The notes: generated from the sequence alone by a model not told the origin. A stretch of DNA of 38,544 nucleotides from Planctomycetaceae bacterium (GCA_018660825.1 JABJJO010000119.1:1-38544), one strand, 5' to 3'. Counted from the first letter of the stretch, positions 26,678-35,336 are shown. Made by a program: numbers and translations.

Positions 26678-27418
26678 CTAATTTTTACGAAGCCAGTTTT
26701 GCAGGCCGAGTTTAAAGAGGATCCACAGAGAATGGATTGCCTCGCGTTTATTCAGTTTCGAGGTACCGTGTTCCCTGTCGGTAAAGATGATGGGAATCTC
26801 GGCGATTCGTGCGTTGAGTTTATTAAGTCGCCAAAGAAACTCTTCCATAAAGGAATAGCCATGCGAAAGGAATTGTGAGAAATCCAATTTTGATAATAAT
26901 TCAACTCGGCAACACCGATATGCTCCACTGCAATCGCGTGGTTTGAGGCCGAGTAGAATGCGCGCGTACAGGTTGACTCCACGGCTCATGCACCGTCGCG
27001 ACCAGGGCCAGCCGGTCACGCCACCACCGTTGATGTATCGTGAGCCGATTACACAATCGAAATCTGGCAATTCCAAGTTACCGATGGTGCCAATCATTTT
27101 TGGTAACTGCTCGGGAGGATGGCTGAAGTCCGCATCCATGGCAATCCACAGGTCATATTTATGTTCAATTGCAAATTGCATTCCGCGGACTGTCGCAGTA
27201 CCTAATCCTTGTTTGCGACCCCGCTGAATTAGGTGAAACCACTCGTGCTCAGCGGCTTGCATTTCACACCATTGGCCCGTGCCATCTGGGGAACCGTCGT
27301 CAATAACTAGAATGTCGGTATGCGGTAGTGCTTGGCGGATGGCCTCGACAAGGCGGTGAATATTATCGCGTTCGTTATACGTGGCAACAGCGACGAGCGT
27401 CTTGTGGAGCGGTGGCAT
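26678..27418 (-). CDS. Family 2 glycosyltransferase, polyprenol-phosphate mannosyltransferase (DPM1)-like
   Basis: The protein has 246 residues. It shows the GT-A core of DPM1-like enzymes: VAVATYNERDNI, DILVIDDGSPDGTGQW, RGRKQGLGTATVRGMQ, the metal-binding DADFSHPPEQLP, VIGSRYINGGGVTGWPWSRR and a terminal region ITFTDREHGTSKLN. Such enzymes move a sugar from a nucleotide donor to polyprenyl phosphate for glycan or lipid glycosylation. It lacks the C-terminal membrane helices of some relatives. I chose the ATG at 27418 because AGGT lies about 7 bp upstream; a TTG at 27433 would overlap the preceding gene. It closes a three-gene minus-strand group with an epimerase 8 bp upstream and an ExeA-like ATPase before that. 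Confidence 0.88.
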   Translation of the reverse strand: MPPLHKTLVAVATYNERDNIHRLVEAIRQALPHTDILVIDDGSPDGTGQWCEMQAAEHEWFHLIQRGRKQGLGTATVRGMQFAIEHKYDLWIAMDADFSHPPEQLPKMIGTIGNLELPDFDCVIGSRYINGGGVTGWPWSRRCMSRGVNLYARILLGLKPRDCSGAYRCCRVELLSKLDFSQFLSHGYSFMEEFLWRLNKLNARIAEIPIIFTDREHGTSKLNKREAIHSLWILFKLGLQNWLRKN

Positions 27419-27426
27419 CGGTTTAC

Positions 27427-28404
27427 CTAGCAAGGCAAATTACGGTAATACTCAACTGTCCTGGAAATTCCGGTGGAAAAATCAACTTGACTTTCGTATT
27501 CCAGTTGACTCATTGCGCGTTCAATATCAGCACGACTGTGTAGAATATCACCTTTGCGTGCTGCAGCAAATATGGGTTCGATGGGTTCGATCACTTTGCT
27601 GCTGTGACTGGTTTGGTGATCGTCGCTCAAGAGATACTTATTGATTAAGGCAACGACATCAAGCAATGAAGTGCTTTCACCGTTTGCCATATTGATAGGT
27701 TCACCAGAAACGGTTTCTGTATCTGCGGCAAGTAGATTTCCATGAACGACGTTCGCGATGTACGTAAAGTCGCGGGATTGCGTACCGTCACCGAAAATCG
27801 TGGGGGGTTCGCCACGTAGCATGGCCGTAATGAACAAGGGAATCACTGCAGAGTACGGACTGGCGGGGTCTTGTCGCGGACCGAAGACATTGAAGTACCG
27901 TAGTGTTACGGTTTGGAGTCCGAAGCTGCGATCATAGGCATGACAGTATTGTTCGCCAGCGAGTTTTGCTGCTCCGTAGGGAGAGATTGGTGCTGGTACA
28001 TGCAGTTCAGATTGCACTTTTTCGGTGGTATTTCCGTAGCAACTACTGGACCCAGCATAAATGAGACGTCGGACACTTGATTTGCGCGCGGCTTCGAGGA
28101 CTGTGAGTGTACCTGTCGCATTGATTTTGTGGGTGAGCGCTGGTTCGACAAGTGAGCGAGGGACGGATACCATTGCGGCTTGGTGGAAAACGATATCCAC
28201 ATCCGCAAGCAATTCGCCGAGTAACTCAGAATCGAGGATTGAACCTTGCTGAAATTTGATGGCAGAGGCTGATTGTTGGAGGTTTTCTAGGTTACCAGAA
28301 GAAAGATCGTCGAGGACGACGACTTGGTCGCCGCGCGCGACTAGGGCATCAACAATGTGCGAGCCGATGAATCCCGCACCTCCCGTTACGAGGTATTTTG
28401 TCAT
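27427..28404 (-). CDS. NAD-dependent nucleotide-sugar epimerase/dehydratase (GalE-like SDR)
   Basis: The protein has 325 residues and is an extended short-chain dehydrogenase. The Rossmann motif VTGGAGFIGSH is at residues 6-16, LDDLSSGN follows the second strand (nucleotide adenosine contact), AGSSSCYG gives the serine, and SPYGAAKLAGEQY gives the catalytic YxxxK near 146. NVFGPRQDPASPYSAVIPLF and the FGDGTQSRDFTYI motif are typical of UDP-hexose 4-epimerases of the GalE/WbpP group. It probably interconverts UDP-glucose and UDP-galactose, or the N-acetyl or uronic acid forms; the sugar cannot be read out. It lies between the ExeA-like gene (15 bp) and the glycosyltransferase (8 bp), which suggests co-transcription. 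Confidence 0.92.
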   Translation of the reverse strand: MTKYLVTGGAGFIGSHIVDALVARGDQVVVLDDLSSGNLENLQQSASAIKFQQGSILDSELLGELLADVDIVFHQAAMVSVPRSLVEPALTHKINATGTLTVLEAARKSSVRRLIYAGSSSCYGNTTEKVQSELHVPAPISPYGAAKLAGEQYCHAYDRSFGLQTVTLRYFNVFGPRQDPASPYSAVIPLFITAMLRGEPPTIFGDGTQSRDFTYIANVVHGNLLAADTETVSGEPINMANGESTSLLDVVALINKYLLSDDHQTSHSSKVIEPIEPIFAAARKGDILHSRADIERAMSQLEYESQVDFSTGISRTVEYYRNLPC

Positions 28405-28418
28405 GCCGTTATTGTAAC

Positions 28419-29327
28419 CTATACGTCTGAGAGCATGCCAAATTCGACTGTGGGCGATGATTCGGCCGAATTGTCTTGGGTTGTCGATGCTTCCTCAGTA
28501 GCCACAGGTTTAGGTGGCGGTAGTTGCTGCAGGTTAGCCCAAGCTAGCTCGACATCGTATTCTTCAATGAATTGCATCTCGCGCTGCAACCCAATGAGTA
28601 GACAGCGGTCGGCTAGTAGGTTAATAATCCGTGGCACACCCTGAGTGAATTCATAGATGCGGCGCAGTGCATCAGAGGTGAATATTTCGCTGACGCTGCT
28701 TCCTACATGGACAAGCTGTTCGTTTATTAACGCTTTTGTTTCCATCCTGCTGGCAGCGGCGACGTAACAACGATGCGCGATGCGTTGATTGAAGGACTCG
28801 AGTGTGGGGTCAGTCAGTAATTCTTCGATTTTCAATGTGCCAGCGAGGATTATGCAAATACGAGCACGGCTTTGGTGCACTATGTTCTGCAAGGATTGCA
28901 GTTCACGAATGACCTCTGAAGGTATGCGGTGGGCTTCGTCAACAACAAGCAGTATTGGTTCTGGATGTTCCACTAAATTGCAGACACGGCTAACGATCGC
29001 TGTTCGTAGTTCAGATGTAGTTTGTTGAGCCACCGTGCCGCCAAGGTTGAGCAAGAATTGCTCGATTAAGTCACGTCCTGTGGCGAAGCTTGAACTGCGG
29101 AAATGTACAATCTGGTGCGACTTCCGAAAATGCTCAACTAACAACTCGCAAATTGTTGATTTCCCAGTGCCAGTCGGGCCGACGATCAAGGCTGGTCCTT
29201 CGCCTCGCGCGATCACACGGCGTAGCGTACGCAGCGACTCACATAATTCGGCATTTGCGTAAAAACATTCAGGTGAAGGTGCGAACGCAAATGGAGTCTT
29301 ATCTAGTTTGTAGAAATTTGTATACAT
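28419..29327 (-). CDS. ExeA/GspA-like AAA ATPase
   Basis: The protein has 302 residues from the ATG at 29327 (MYTNFYKLDKTPFAFAPSPECFYANAELCESLRTL), the classic N-terminus of the ExeA/GspA group; an in-frame start at 29369 is less likely. Walker A is VGPTGTGKST and Walker B is LLVVDEAHRI, with an arginine-finger region NQRIAHRC. TQGVPRIINLLADRCLLIG is the family's C-terminal lid. ExeA in Aeromonas helps assemble the type II secretion outer-membrane pore, but many homologues in other lineages sit in exopolysaccharide clusters or have no known role. There is no peptidoglycan-binding domain here and no secretion gene in the window. The last residues are Pro/Thr/Glu-rich. The two sugar genes follow closely, so an envelope or polysaccharide role is plausible. 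Confidence 0.85.
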   Translation of the reverse strand: MYTNFYKLDKTPFAFAPSPECFYANAELCESLRTLRRVIARGEGPALIVGPTGTGKSTICELLVEHFRKSHQIVHFRSSSFATGRDLIEQFLLNLGGTVAQQTTSELRTAIVSRVCNLVEHPEPILLVVDEAHRIPSEVIRELQSLQNIVHQSRARICIILAGTLKIEELLTDPTLESFNQRIAHRCYVAAASRMETKALINEQLVHVGSSVSEIFTSDALRRIYEFTQGVPRIINLLADRCLLIGLQREMQFIEEYDVELAWANLQQLPPPKPVATEEASTTQDNSAESSPTVEFGMLSDV

Positions 29328-29668
29328 AGTTAGATACGATGGGCAATTTGTTTTAGTGGGCGCCAACAATAGTCCGCTATGACTGCCCAGTAACTAATTT
29401 ACAAATGGTCAACAATTGTTCAACAGCAGCGACTACATCATTACAATTGTGTGATGGTTCACTATGATGGATATCGGCGTGTCTAGCTGGTTTCCTGTAG
29501 ATTCGATAAACTGCCAATCCAACTTCCACTATTTCCTCTATCTTGTTGTCTGAGTACGTTAAAATAGGGAAGCGGGTGAAACAATTACGGCAGTTGCCTA
29601 ATTTTTATGATTCAGCAGGCGGTGTTTGATTTTCGGTGCTGATTACTATTGTTGCGTTAGGAACGGGA
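29328..29668. other. Intergenic region between the ExeA-like gene and trpF
   Basis: This 341-bp gap separates divergent genes. A 10-bp palindrome AACAATTGTT lies near 29410-29419. I see no gene, terminator or promoter that can be called with confidence. Confidence 0.4.
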
Positions 29669-30340
29669 ATGACTGCATTGTTTAAGACAAAAATATGTGG
29701 AATTACCTCTGTGGCGGATGCGCAAGCGTGTTGTGCTGCGGGTGTTGAAGCCATCGGGTTAAACTTCTATGATGCGAGCCCTCGGTGCATTACCGTTTCT
29801 CAAGCTGTGGAGATCGCGGCCGTAGTTGGTAATCAGATTCAACTTGTCGGTCTGTTTGTGAACCACACGGTTGACGATGTTCGCTCAATCCACCAAGAGG
29901 TTGGTTTACAGTACGTACAGCTTCACGGTGACGAAGATCCGGGCTACCTGCGGCAACTCAAAGATTTACCGTTGATCAAAGCGTTTAGATGTCGGCAAAA
30001 AGAAATGCCCGAGATTGTTGATTTTCTCGCGGCGTGTACGACGCTTGATATTACACTGCAAGCCATCTTGCTTGATGCTTTTCAACTCGGTTGCTACGGC
30101 GGCAGTGGGCAGCGATTAGACTGGGAAACACTCAAATCTAGGAGCCACCTGTTTGGGGGGTATGACTGGGTGTTGGCGGGTGGAATGGATGCAGACAATG
30201 TTGCCGCAGCGATCACCGTGGCGTGTCCAACAGCAGTCGACGTTGCCAGTGGTGTCGAGTCTTCACCTGGAAAGAAGGATGCCGAGTTGGTGCGGCGATT
30301 TGTTGCGAGTGCCATCGCAGCGTTTGACAGCCTGTCGTAA
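29669..30340 (+). CDS. trpF: Phosphoribosylanthranilate isomerase
   Basis: This enzyme performs the third step of tryptophan synthesis, converting N-(5-phosphoribosyl)anthranilate to CdRP. The protein has 223 residues from the ATG at 29669, with AGGAACGGGA before it; a GTG at 29636 is an unlikely alternative. It is a TIM barrel with the catalytic Cys in KICGITS, GLNFYDASPRCI, LVGLFVNHTVDDV, YVQLHGDEDPGYL, the catalytic Asp in AILLDAF, VLAGGMDADNVAAAI and the phosphate-binding end AVDVASGVESSPGKKD. No other trp gene is in the window, so it stands apart from an operon, as is common in this phylum. It converges with the DUF1015 gene across 34 bp. Confidence 0.95.
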   Translation: MTALFKTKICGITSVADAQACCAAGVEAIGLNFYDASPRCITVSQAVEIAAVVGNQIQLVGLFVNHTVDDVRSIHQEVGLQYVQLHGDEDPGYLRQLKDLPLIKAFRCRQKEMPEIVDFLAACTTLDITLQAILLDAFQLGCYGGSGQRLDWETLKSRSHLFGGYDWVLAGGMDADNVAAAITVACPTAVDVASGVESSPGKKDAELVRRFVASAIAAFDSLS

Positions 30341-30374
30341 ACCGCTGACAAACTGCCACTTATCACTGGTGTAA

Positions 30375-31688
30375 TTATGCCAGTGGATTGATGACCAATC
30401 CGCTGAGCAGTTTTGGATAGAAGTAGGTGCTCTTGGCTGGCATTCGTTCACCATGTTCGCTGATGGCTTTGATGTGATCGAGAGTTGCTGGCATGACGAG
30501 CGCAGCTAAGCCGAACTTATTTGTATCTTGGTCTGTGGCCAGTTCCTCGACGACTTCCTCTACTTGATGCACATAGGTTGGTTTAGGTAGGTCGACCTCA
30601 TCTAGGAGTGTGTCCATGATGAGTCGGTGCAATAGACTGACACCGAGGCCTTGCCAGTCACTGCTTTGATCGCTGGCGATTTCAGCCATCTTCGTGCGGC
30701 CAGTGTCGTTGAGATTTGCCACGACCCAAGTGTCGTCCACAGGGCAATAGAGGCCCAACATACCTTGCTGGTCTTCCAGTTCGATTTGTTCCCACACTGC
30801 TGCGGCTTGTGCGGGACCGGTACCAGCTGTACTAACGTCGAAGCAACCTTGCAGCCTCTGTATTAATGACGCCGAGTCGTATTGGGCAACACCTTCGAAT
30901 AAACGGTGGGTTGGGAGCACGATCATACCGGCATCGTGCATACTAACGCACATCGTCAGTACTGATTGTGCGGGATGGTTGGCAGTCAACAAGCCTTGGC
31001 AATCGAGTTGTTCGCGGTAATTGTAAGCGGTTTCATAACGATGGTGTCCATCCGCGATAAACATCGGTCGTGGATTCATAGCTTCCGTTAACTCGCCAAT
31101 AATTTTGCTGTCATATACAGGCCATAATCGATGTAGTACACCGAGATGGTCGGTGGCTTCGATAGCAGTAACTCCTTGAATCGAATTTTCAAGTAAGGTT
31201 TGTGCTTGGTTGGCTTCATCTGGATAGATGCCAAAAATTTGGCTGAGATTGGCTTTGGTAGCATTGAACAACTTGAGGCGATCCGCTTTTGCAGCTGAGT
31301 GCGTTTCCTCGTGCGGATAGACGTTGCCATCTCCTAGTTTCTCTAGTTTCATGCGAGTCATGAAGCCTCGACGGACAAACGTTTGACCGGCGTATTCAAA
31401 TTGTTGGTGATAGACATAGATTGCAGGATACGTCTCGAGTTGCATGACACCGTCGCGTTGCCATTGTTTGAGTGCTCGAGCGGCGCGGGCATATTTCTCG
31501 TCACCCGTTTCATCGCCAGGTTCGTCGCGATTCAAAATTAAACGAATAACGTTCGCAGGGTGGTTCTTGTAGAGTTCATCTTGTAACTCGGGGCAGATGA
31601 CGTCATAGGGTGGAGCGATGACATCACTAAGTGCCCCGACATGCCCAAGTTCGTAACGCAATCCTTTGAATGCTTCAATTTGCACCAT
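30375..31688 (-). CDS. DUF1015 family protein
   Basis: The protein has 437 residues. The start VQIEAFKGLRYELGHVGALSDVIAPPYDVI and the central FIADGHHRYETAYNYRE are the hallmarks of DUF1015. The family has no established biochemical function; some members lie next to one-carbon or serine genes. Here it lies just downstream of ahcY with the same direction, separated by 75 bp that hold a parS site, so the two may still be co-transcribed. There is no signal peptide or membrane segment, so it is cytoplasmic. The HHRY triad and neighbouring acidic residues suggest a metal- or nucleotide-binding enzyme, which is inference. The length is within the usual range, and no disruption is visible. Confidence 0.9.
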   Translation of the reverse strand: MVQIEAFKGLRYELGHVGALSDVIAPPYDVICPELQDELYKNHPANVIRLILNRDEPGDETGDEKYARAARALKQWQRDGVMQLETYPAIYVYHQQFEYAGQTFVRRGFMTRMKLEKLGDGNVYPHEETHSAAKADRLKLFNATKANLSQIFGIYPDEANQAQTLLENSIQGVTAIEATDHLGVLHRLWPVYDSKIIGELTEAMNPRPMFIADGHHRYETAYNYREQLDCQGLLTANHPAQSVLTMCVSMHDAGMIVLPTHRLFEGVAQYDSASLIQRLQGCFDVSTAGTGPAQAAAVWEQIELEDQQGMLGLYCPVDDTWVVANLNDTGRTKMAEIASDQSSDWQGLGVSLLHRLIMDTLLDEVDLPKPTYVHQVEEVVEELATDQDTNKFGLAALVMPATLDHIKAISEHGERMPAKSTYFYPKLLSGLVINPLA

Positions 31689-31719
31689 TGTGCTGCCTCA
31701 GTCCTTTTGTTGTAGCACC

Positions 31720-31735
31720 TGTTTCACGTGAAACA
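31720..31735. promoter_or_regulatory. parS: parS site 1
   Basis: TGTTTCACGTGAAACA is a perfect palindrome identical to the widespread chromosomal parS consensus. It lies in the 75-bp gap between the ahcY stop and the DUF1015 start. ParB, encoded 2.4 kb away, is the expected ligand. The other two copies are about 1.5 kb to the right. Confidence 0.92.
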
Positions 31736-31763
31736 GATCGTTGTTATACGGTGTTGGTCTAGA

Positions 31764-33134
31764 TTAATATCGATAGTGTTCTGGTTTGTAGGGACCATCC
31801 ACATCGACGTCGATGTACTCAGCTTGCTCAGGCGTTAGAGTAGTCAATTTAACACCTAGTTGATCTAGGTGTAGTCGTGCCACTTCTTCGTCGAGGGCTT
31901 TGGGTAATACATGGACGCCGAGTTCGTATTTGTCCTTGTCACACCAGAGTTCGATTTGAGCGAGAACTTGATTACAGAACGAGTTGGACATCACAAAAGA
32001 GGGATGTCCGGTGGCACAACCTAAGTTGACCAATCGTCCCTCGGCTAACAAAATCACTGAATGCCCATCTTCAAACGTGTAACGATCTACTTGTGGTTTG
32101 ATCTGTTCGAATGAAATGCCCGGAGTGTCATTGAGATAAGCAACGTCGACTTCGGTATCAAAATGTCCAATGTTACAAACGATAGCATCGTTAGGCATTG
32201 CTGCCATATGTTCACCCCGAATTACATCGCGATTCCCCGTTGTAGTAACAAAAATATTACCTAGCGTGGCCACTTCTTCCATGGTCGTCACTTCAAAACC
32301 TTCCATGGCGGCTTGCAGCGCGTTGATCGGATCGATTTCCGTTATGATGACACGTGCACCGTACCGCTGTAGCGACTGAGCGCAACCTTTACCAACGTCG
32401 CCGTAGCCACAGACGACAGCGACTTTTCCAGCGACCATTACATCAGTTGCTCTTTTAATCCCGTCGACTAGCGATTCGCGACAACCATAGAGGTTATCGA
32501 ATTTACTTTTGGTAACCGAATCATTGACGTTGATCGCAGGGATTTTTAAATCCCCCTTGCTGTGCATCTGATACAAACGATGGACACCGGTTGTGGTTTC
32601 TTCACTGAGGCCATTAATTCCCTCCAGTAAATCAGTAAAACGATGATGTACCATCGCCGTGAGGTCACCGCCATCGTCAAGAATCAGATTCAAAGGTTGA
32701 CCGTCGGGAAAAGTGATTGTTTGCTCGATACACCAATCAAATTCTTCCTCAGTCATCCCTTTCCAAGCATAAACAGGAATTCCGGCTTCCGCCATTGCCG
32801 CCGCCGCATGGTCTTGAGTCGAAAAAATATTACAACTTGACCAAGTGACATCAGCGCCAAGTTCAACCAATGTTTCAATCAGCACGGCGGTTTGAATGGT
32901 CATGTGCAGACAACCGGCAATGCGAGCACCGGTAAGCGGTTTGGTTTGACCATATTGTTCTCGCAGCGACATGAGCCCTGGCATTTCATTCTCGGCGATC
33001 TTTATTTCTCGACGACCCCAATCGGCCAATGAAATATCTTTGACTTTGTAAGGAAGACGTTCTGTTTCTGCTTGCGTCACGGTTTGCACTCCTAATTCGT
33101 TCTTATCGCTAGGGACTTCAAAGCTTGAGTTCAT
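31764..33134 (-). CDS. ahcY: Adenosylhomocysteinase
   Basis: This cytoplasmic NAD-dependent enzyme hydrolyses S-adenosylhomocysteine to adenosine and homocysteine, clearing the product of SAM-dependent methylation. The protein has 456 residues. Visible motifs are [59 protein letters not shown], the NAD-binding [10 protein letters not shown] near 241, [19 protein letters not shown] and the C-terminal PYKPEHYRY with the conserved Lys and Tyr. All active-site regions are intact. parS sites lie on both sides (31720 downstream; 33210 and 33260 upstream). Its start is divergent from parA, and no Shine-Dalgarno or riboswitch-like leader is apparent in the ~75 bp before the nearest parS. Confidence 0.97.
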   Translation of the reverse strand: MNSSFEVPSDKNELGVQTVTQAETERLPYKVKDISLADWGRREIKIAENEMPGLMSLREQYGQTKPLTGARIAGCLHMTIQTAVLIETLVELGADVTWSSCNIFSTQDHAAAAMAEAGIPVYAWKGMTEEEFDWCIEQTITFPDGQPLNLILDDGGDLTAMVHHRFTDLLEGINGLSEETTTGVHRLYQMHSKGDLKIPAINVNDSVTKSKFDNLYGCRESLVDGIKRATDVMVAGKVAVVCGYGDVGKGCAQSLQRYGARVIITEIDPINALQAAMEGFEVTTMEEVATLGNIFVTTTGNRDVIRGEHMAAMPNDAIVCNIGHFDTEVDVAYLNDTPGISFEQIKPQVDRYTFEDGHSVILLAEGRLVNLGCATGHPSFVMSNSFCNQVLAQIELWCDKDKYELGVHVLPKALDEEVARLHLDQLGVKLTTLTPEQAEYIDVDVDGPYKPEHYRY

Positions 33135-33209
33135 ATCTGTATGGGTTAAATCAGCAATTCATTGTAGTAATATGTTCTTTATGTGCTAGTACGGTGCTAA
33201 CACTATGGG

Positions 33210-33225
33210 TGTTTCACGTGAAACA
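33210..33225. promoter_or_regulatory. parS: parS site 2
   Basis: TGTTTCACGTGAAACA, identical to site 1, stands in the divergent ahcY-parA gap, 76 bp upstream of ahcY. It is 50 bp from site 3, centre to centre, so two ParB dimers could load side by side. Binding here could also affect ahcY or parA transcription. Confidence 0.92.
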
Positions 33226-33257
33226 GATTGTGTTCAGTAAAAAATGATATCTAAAAA

Positions 33258-33277
33258 AGTGTTTCACGTGAAACACT
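33258..33277. promoter_or_regulatory. parS: parS site 3 (extended 20-bp palindrome)
   Basis: AGTGTTTCACGTGAAACACT is a perfect 20-bp palindrome with the 16-bp parS core at 33260-33275. It lies 90 bp upstream of the parA start, inside the likely parAB promoter region, so autoregulation of parAB by ParB is possible. Confidence 0.92.
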
Positions 33278-33367
33278 CGGGTTTATGCTGATTGGTATTC
33301 TCAAAAAAGCATAAATAGCTGTAAAATTCCACAGTGTTGTTTTTTACTTTCAATAAAAGGTTCTGTC

Positions 33368-34114
33368 GTGGTTCGCATTTTGTGCATAGCCAATCAAAAA
33401 GGGGGTGTCGGGAAAACCACCACCGCTATAAACCTTGCTGCCAGCCTTGGGCAAGCGGGGTGTAAGACGCTGCTTGTTGATTTGGATCCCCAATGTAATT
33501 CAACAACTGGACTAGGGCTCGAACCGACTGATCGACATCCGCTGGTCCAGCAACAACCCATTGCGTCAGCGATCCACACGACGGATTTCGAAAATCTAGA
33601 TATGCTTCCAGGCAGTCGCAGTTTTCAAGACGTATCCATTTTGGCGGATGGAAAACCGAGTCAAGCAGAAAGCTTGCGTTATCACATTGCCAATAGCACG
33701 ACTGCCTACGACATGGTGTTGATTGATTGCCCACCAAGTGTGGGACCGCTAACACAGTCCGCATTAGCGGCTTCCACGGAGGTGTTCATGCCGATTCAAT
33801 GTGAATATTTTGCGATGGAGGGGCTCACACAGATGATTCACGTCATTCGTGATGTTATGCAGGTGGAAAACAGTAAGCTTGAATTTGGTGGTATTGTTTT
33901 AACGATGTACGACCCCGCTTTAGAGCTGACTAGCGAAGTTGACGAGGAAGTCCGTGAGTTTTTCGGCGATATCGTATTTGATACAGTCATTCCGCGTGAC
34001 ACATTGATTGCTGAAGCTCCTAGCTATGGCAAACCTATTATAGAATACGCCCCGCGCAGCAGAGGAGCGCGCGCTTACACTGAATTGTGCATGGAGGTAC
34101 TAAATCGTGGCTAA
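33368..34114 (+). CDS. parA: Chromosome-partitioning ATPase ParA (Soj)
   Basis: ParA binds DNA non-specifically in its ATP form and, with ParB on parS, moves replicated origins apart. The protein has 248 residues. It has the deviant Walker A KGGVGKTT at residues 11-18, with the signature lysine, then LLVDLDPQCNSTTGLG (Walker A'), DMVLIDCPPSVGPLTQSALAAS (Walker B) and PIQCEYFAMEGLTQM. It lacks an N-terminal helix-turn-helix, so it is the chromosomal Soj type, which does not act as a specific repressor. The GTG at 33368 has AAAAGG 8 bp upstream. Its end overlaps parB by 8 bp. Three parS sites lie within 1.7 kb upstream, supporting a chromosomal rather than plasmid locus. Confidence 0.96.
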   Translation: MVRILCIANQKGGVGKTTTAINLAASLGQAGCKTLLVDLDPQCNSTTGLGLEPTDRHPLVQQQPIASAIHTTDFENLDMLPGSRSFQDVSILADGKPSQAESLRYHIANSTTAYDMVLIDCPPSVGPLTQSALAASTEVFMPIQCEYFAMEGLTQMIHVIRDVMQVENSKLEFGGIVLTMYDPALELTSEVDEEVREFFGDIVFDTVIPRDTLIAEAPSYGKPIIEYAPRSRGARAYTELCMEVLNRG

Positions 34115-35081
34115 AGATCGACGACTTGGAAAAGGGCTTGCTGCCTTGTTGGGTGACTCAATCGAATCAACTGCCGGAGATGCCAGTGGTACCGATCCAG
34201 CGAACACGTCGGCAGCAACAGATACCCCGAAAAGTCCCTCTGGATTTACCGTCTTGGCGGTGTCTGAGATTGACGACAATCCCTATCAACCGCGCCGTCA
34301 TTTTGATGAGGAACAACTAGCAGCGCTGTCACAAAGCTTAAAACAACATGATCTGTTACAGCCAATCGTTGTCCGCCCTAAGGGTGCACGCTATGAATTG
34401 ATTTCGGGTGAACGACGCCTGCGAGCAGCTATCATGGCGGGGTGGAAAACCATTGCGGCTCAAGTACGCGAGGCTTCGGATCGTGAGACGGCTGAACTAT
34501 CAATCATCGAGAACCTACAGCGTAAGGATCTTAATGCGCTTGAAAAAGCGGACTCATTTAAGCGGTACTTAGATGAACACGGTTGTAGCCATAGTGAATT
34601 GGCGAAGCGTCTAAACATTGATCGTTCGACCGTGGCTAACTTGATTCGTCTGCTCGAGCTCCCCGATCCAGTCAAACAATCTCTAGCTAACAGTTTGATC
34701 ACCGCCGGGCATGCTCGAGCTCTGTTACCACTAGTGACCCCAGTCGAACAAATTAAACTTTGCGAGAAGATCGTGCGCAAAGCATTGAGCGTTCGGGCCG
34801 TAGAGCAAATCGTACAGGACTCATTGTTTGACGCGGAAGACGCCACTGGCAAATCGAGTGGCGGTGGGCGTAAGGTAAACCGAGGTGCTGGCCAAAGCAA
34901 TCCGTTTCAGATAGCACGACTTGAGCAGGAGCTAAAGCAGGCGTTGGGTACCAAGGTCGACATCCGTGAGAAGACGGGCGGCAAAGGAAAAATCGTCATC
35001 CACTTCAATAACCACGATGAGTTTCAAAGGTTGTTGACGCAACTAGCCAATCGTGCGACTGAGCAACGGCGAGTCGGTTAG
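34107..35081 (+). CDS. parB: Chromosome-partitioning protein ParB (Spo0J)
   Basis: ParB is a CTP-dependent DNA clamp that loads at parS and spreads to form the partition complex. The protein has 324 residues. The N-terminal DRRLGKGLAALLGD resembles the ParA-contacting tail of other chromosomal ParBs. A low-complexity linker follows to about residue 45. The ParB/Srx N domain includes NPYQPRRHF, QPIVVRPKG and the CTP-binding GERRLRAA, then ETAELSIIENLQRKDLNALEKA. The helix-turn-helix reads HSELAKRLNIDRSTVANLIRLLELP, and the C-terminal dimerisation region is at ~270-324. The GTG at 34107 overlaps parA by 8 bp, with GGAGGT inside parA as ribosome site, so translation is probably coupled. Confidence 0.96.
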   Translation: MAKDRRLGKGLAALLGDSIESTAGDASGTDPANTSAATDTPKSPSGFTVLAVSEIDDNPYQPRRHFDEEQLAALSQSLKQHDLLQPIVVRPKGARYELISGERRLRAAIMAGWKTIAAQVREASDRETAELSIIENLQRKDLNALEKADSFKRYLDEHGCSHSELAKRLNIDRSTVANLIRLLELPDPVKQSLANSLITAGHARALLPLVTPVEQIKLCEKIVRKALSVRAVEQIVQDSLFDAEDATGKSSGGGRKVNRGAGQSNPFQIARLEQELKQALGTKVDIREKTGGKGKIVIHFNNHDEFQRLLTQLANRATEQRRVG

Positions 35082-35163
35082 TGCCAACCGACGATGTTTC
35101 GTACGAGGTGCAAGGGCCTCTAATCGCCTCGAATGAGCGGCCTGAATCGCTGGCTAATGGGGG

Positions 35164-35192
35164 TTGTCCAATCGACTCCTTCTGGGTAAACT
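35164..35192 (+). promoter_or_regulatory. Probable tRNA-Pro promoter
   Basis: TTGTCC at 35164-35169 and TAAACT at 35187-35192 are 17 bp apart, each matching four of six consensus bases. Transcription would start near 35199, just before the tRNA at 35206. The position fits better than the match itself. Confidence 0.45.
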
Positions 35193-35205
35193 CGAATCTT
35201 CATTG

Positions 35206-35280
35206 CGGGGCGTAGCGCAGCCTGGTTAGCGCGTCTGGTTTGGGACCAGAAGGTCGTGAGTTCGAATCCCACCGCCCCGA
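35206..35280 (+). tRNA. tRNA-Pro (anticodon UGG)
   Basis: The 75-nt cloverleaf is complete: acceptor CGGGGCG pairs with CGCCCCG (35273-35279), D stem GCGC/GCGC, anticodon stem TCTGG/CCAGA with loop TTTGGGA (anticodon TGG at 35241-35243), variable loop AGGTC, T loop TTCGAAT and discriminator A. CCA is not encoded and must be added by an enzyme. The T stem GTGAG/CCCAC has one A-C mismatch (35259 with 35269), a mild oddity that does not prevent folding. UGG can read most proline codons through wobble. Confidence 0.96.
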
Positions 35281-35283
35281 CTT

Positions 35284-35331
35284 AATAGAAATGGCTCGAG
35301 TGCAAATTGGTGCACTCGAGCCATTTCTATT
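35284..35331. repeat. Perfect 21-bp inverted repeat directly after tRNA-Pro
   Basis: Arms at 35284-35304 and 35311-35331 are perfect complements, separated by a 6-nt loop (AATTGG). It begins 4 bp after the tRNA and contains CTCGAG in each arm. No T-run follows on the plus strand. It could end or protect the tRNA transcript, or be a recombination or protein-binding site. Confidence 0.88.
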
Positions 35332-35336
35332 GGCCT

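Noticed and set aside
30364-30385. Hairpin CACTGG/CCAGTG between trpF and the DUF1015 gene as a terminator
   Set aside because: Only a 6-bp stem with a 10-nt loop and no T-run; insufficient.
33135-33209. Possible SAH-type riboswitch in front of ahcY
   Set aside because: The leader is only about 75 bp before the parS site, AT-rich, and shows no conserved stem or pseudoknot pattern that I can recognise.
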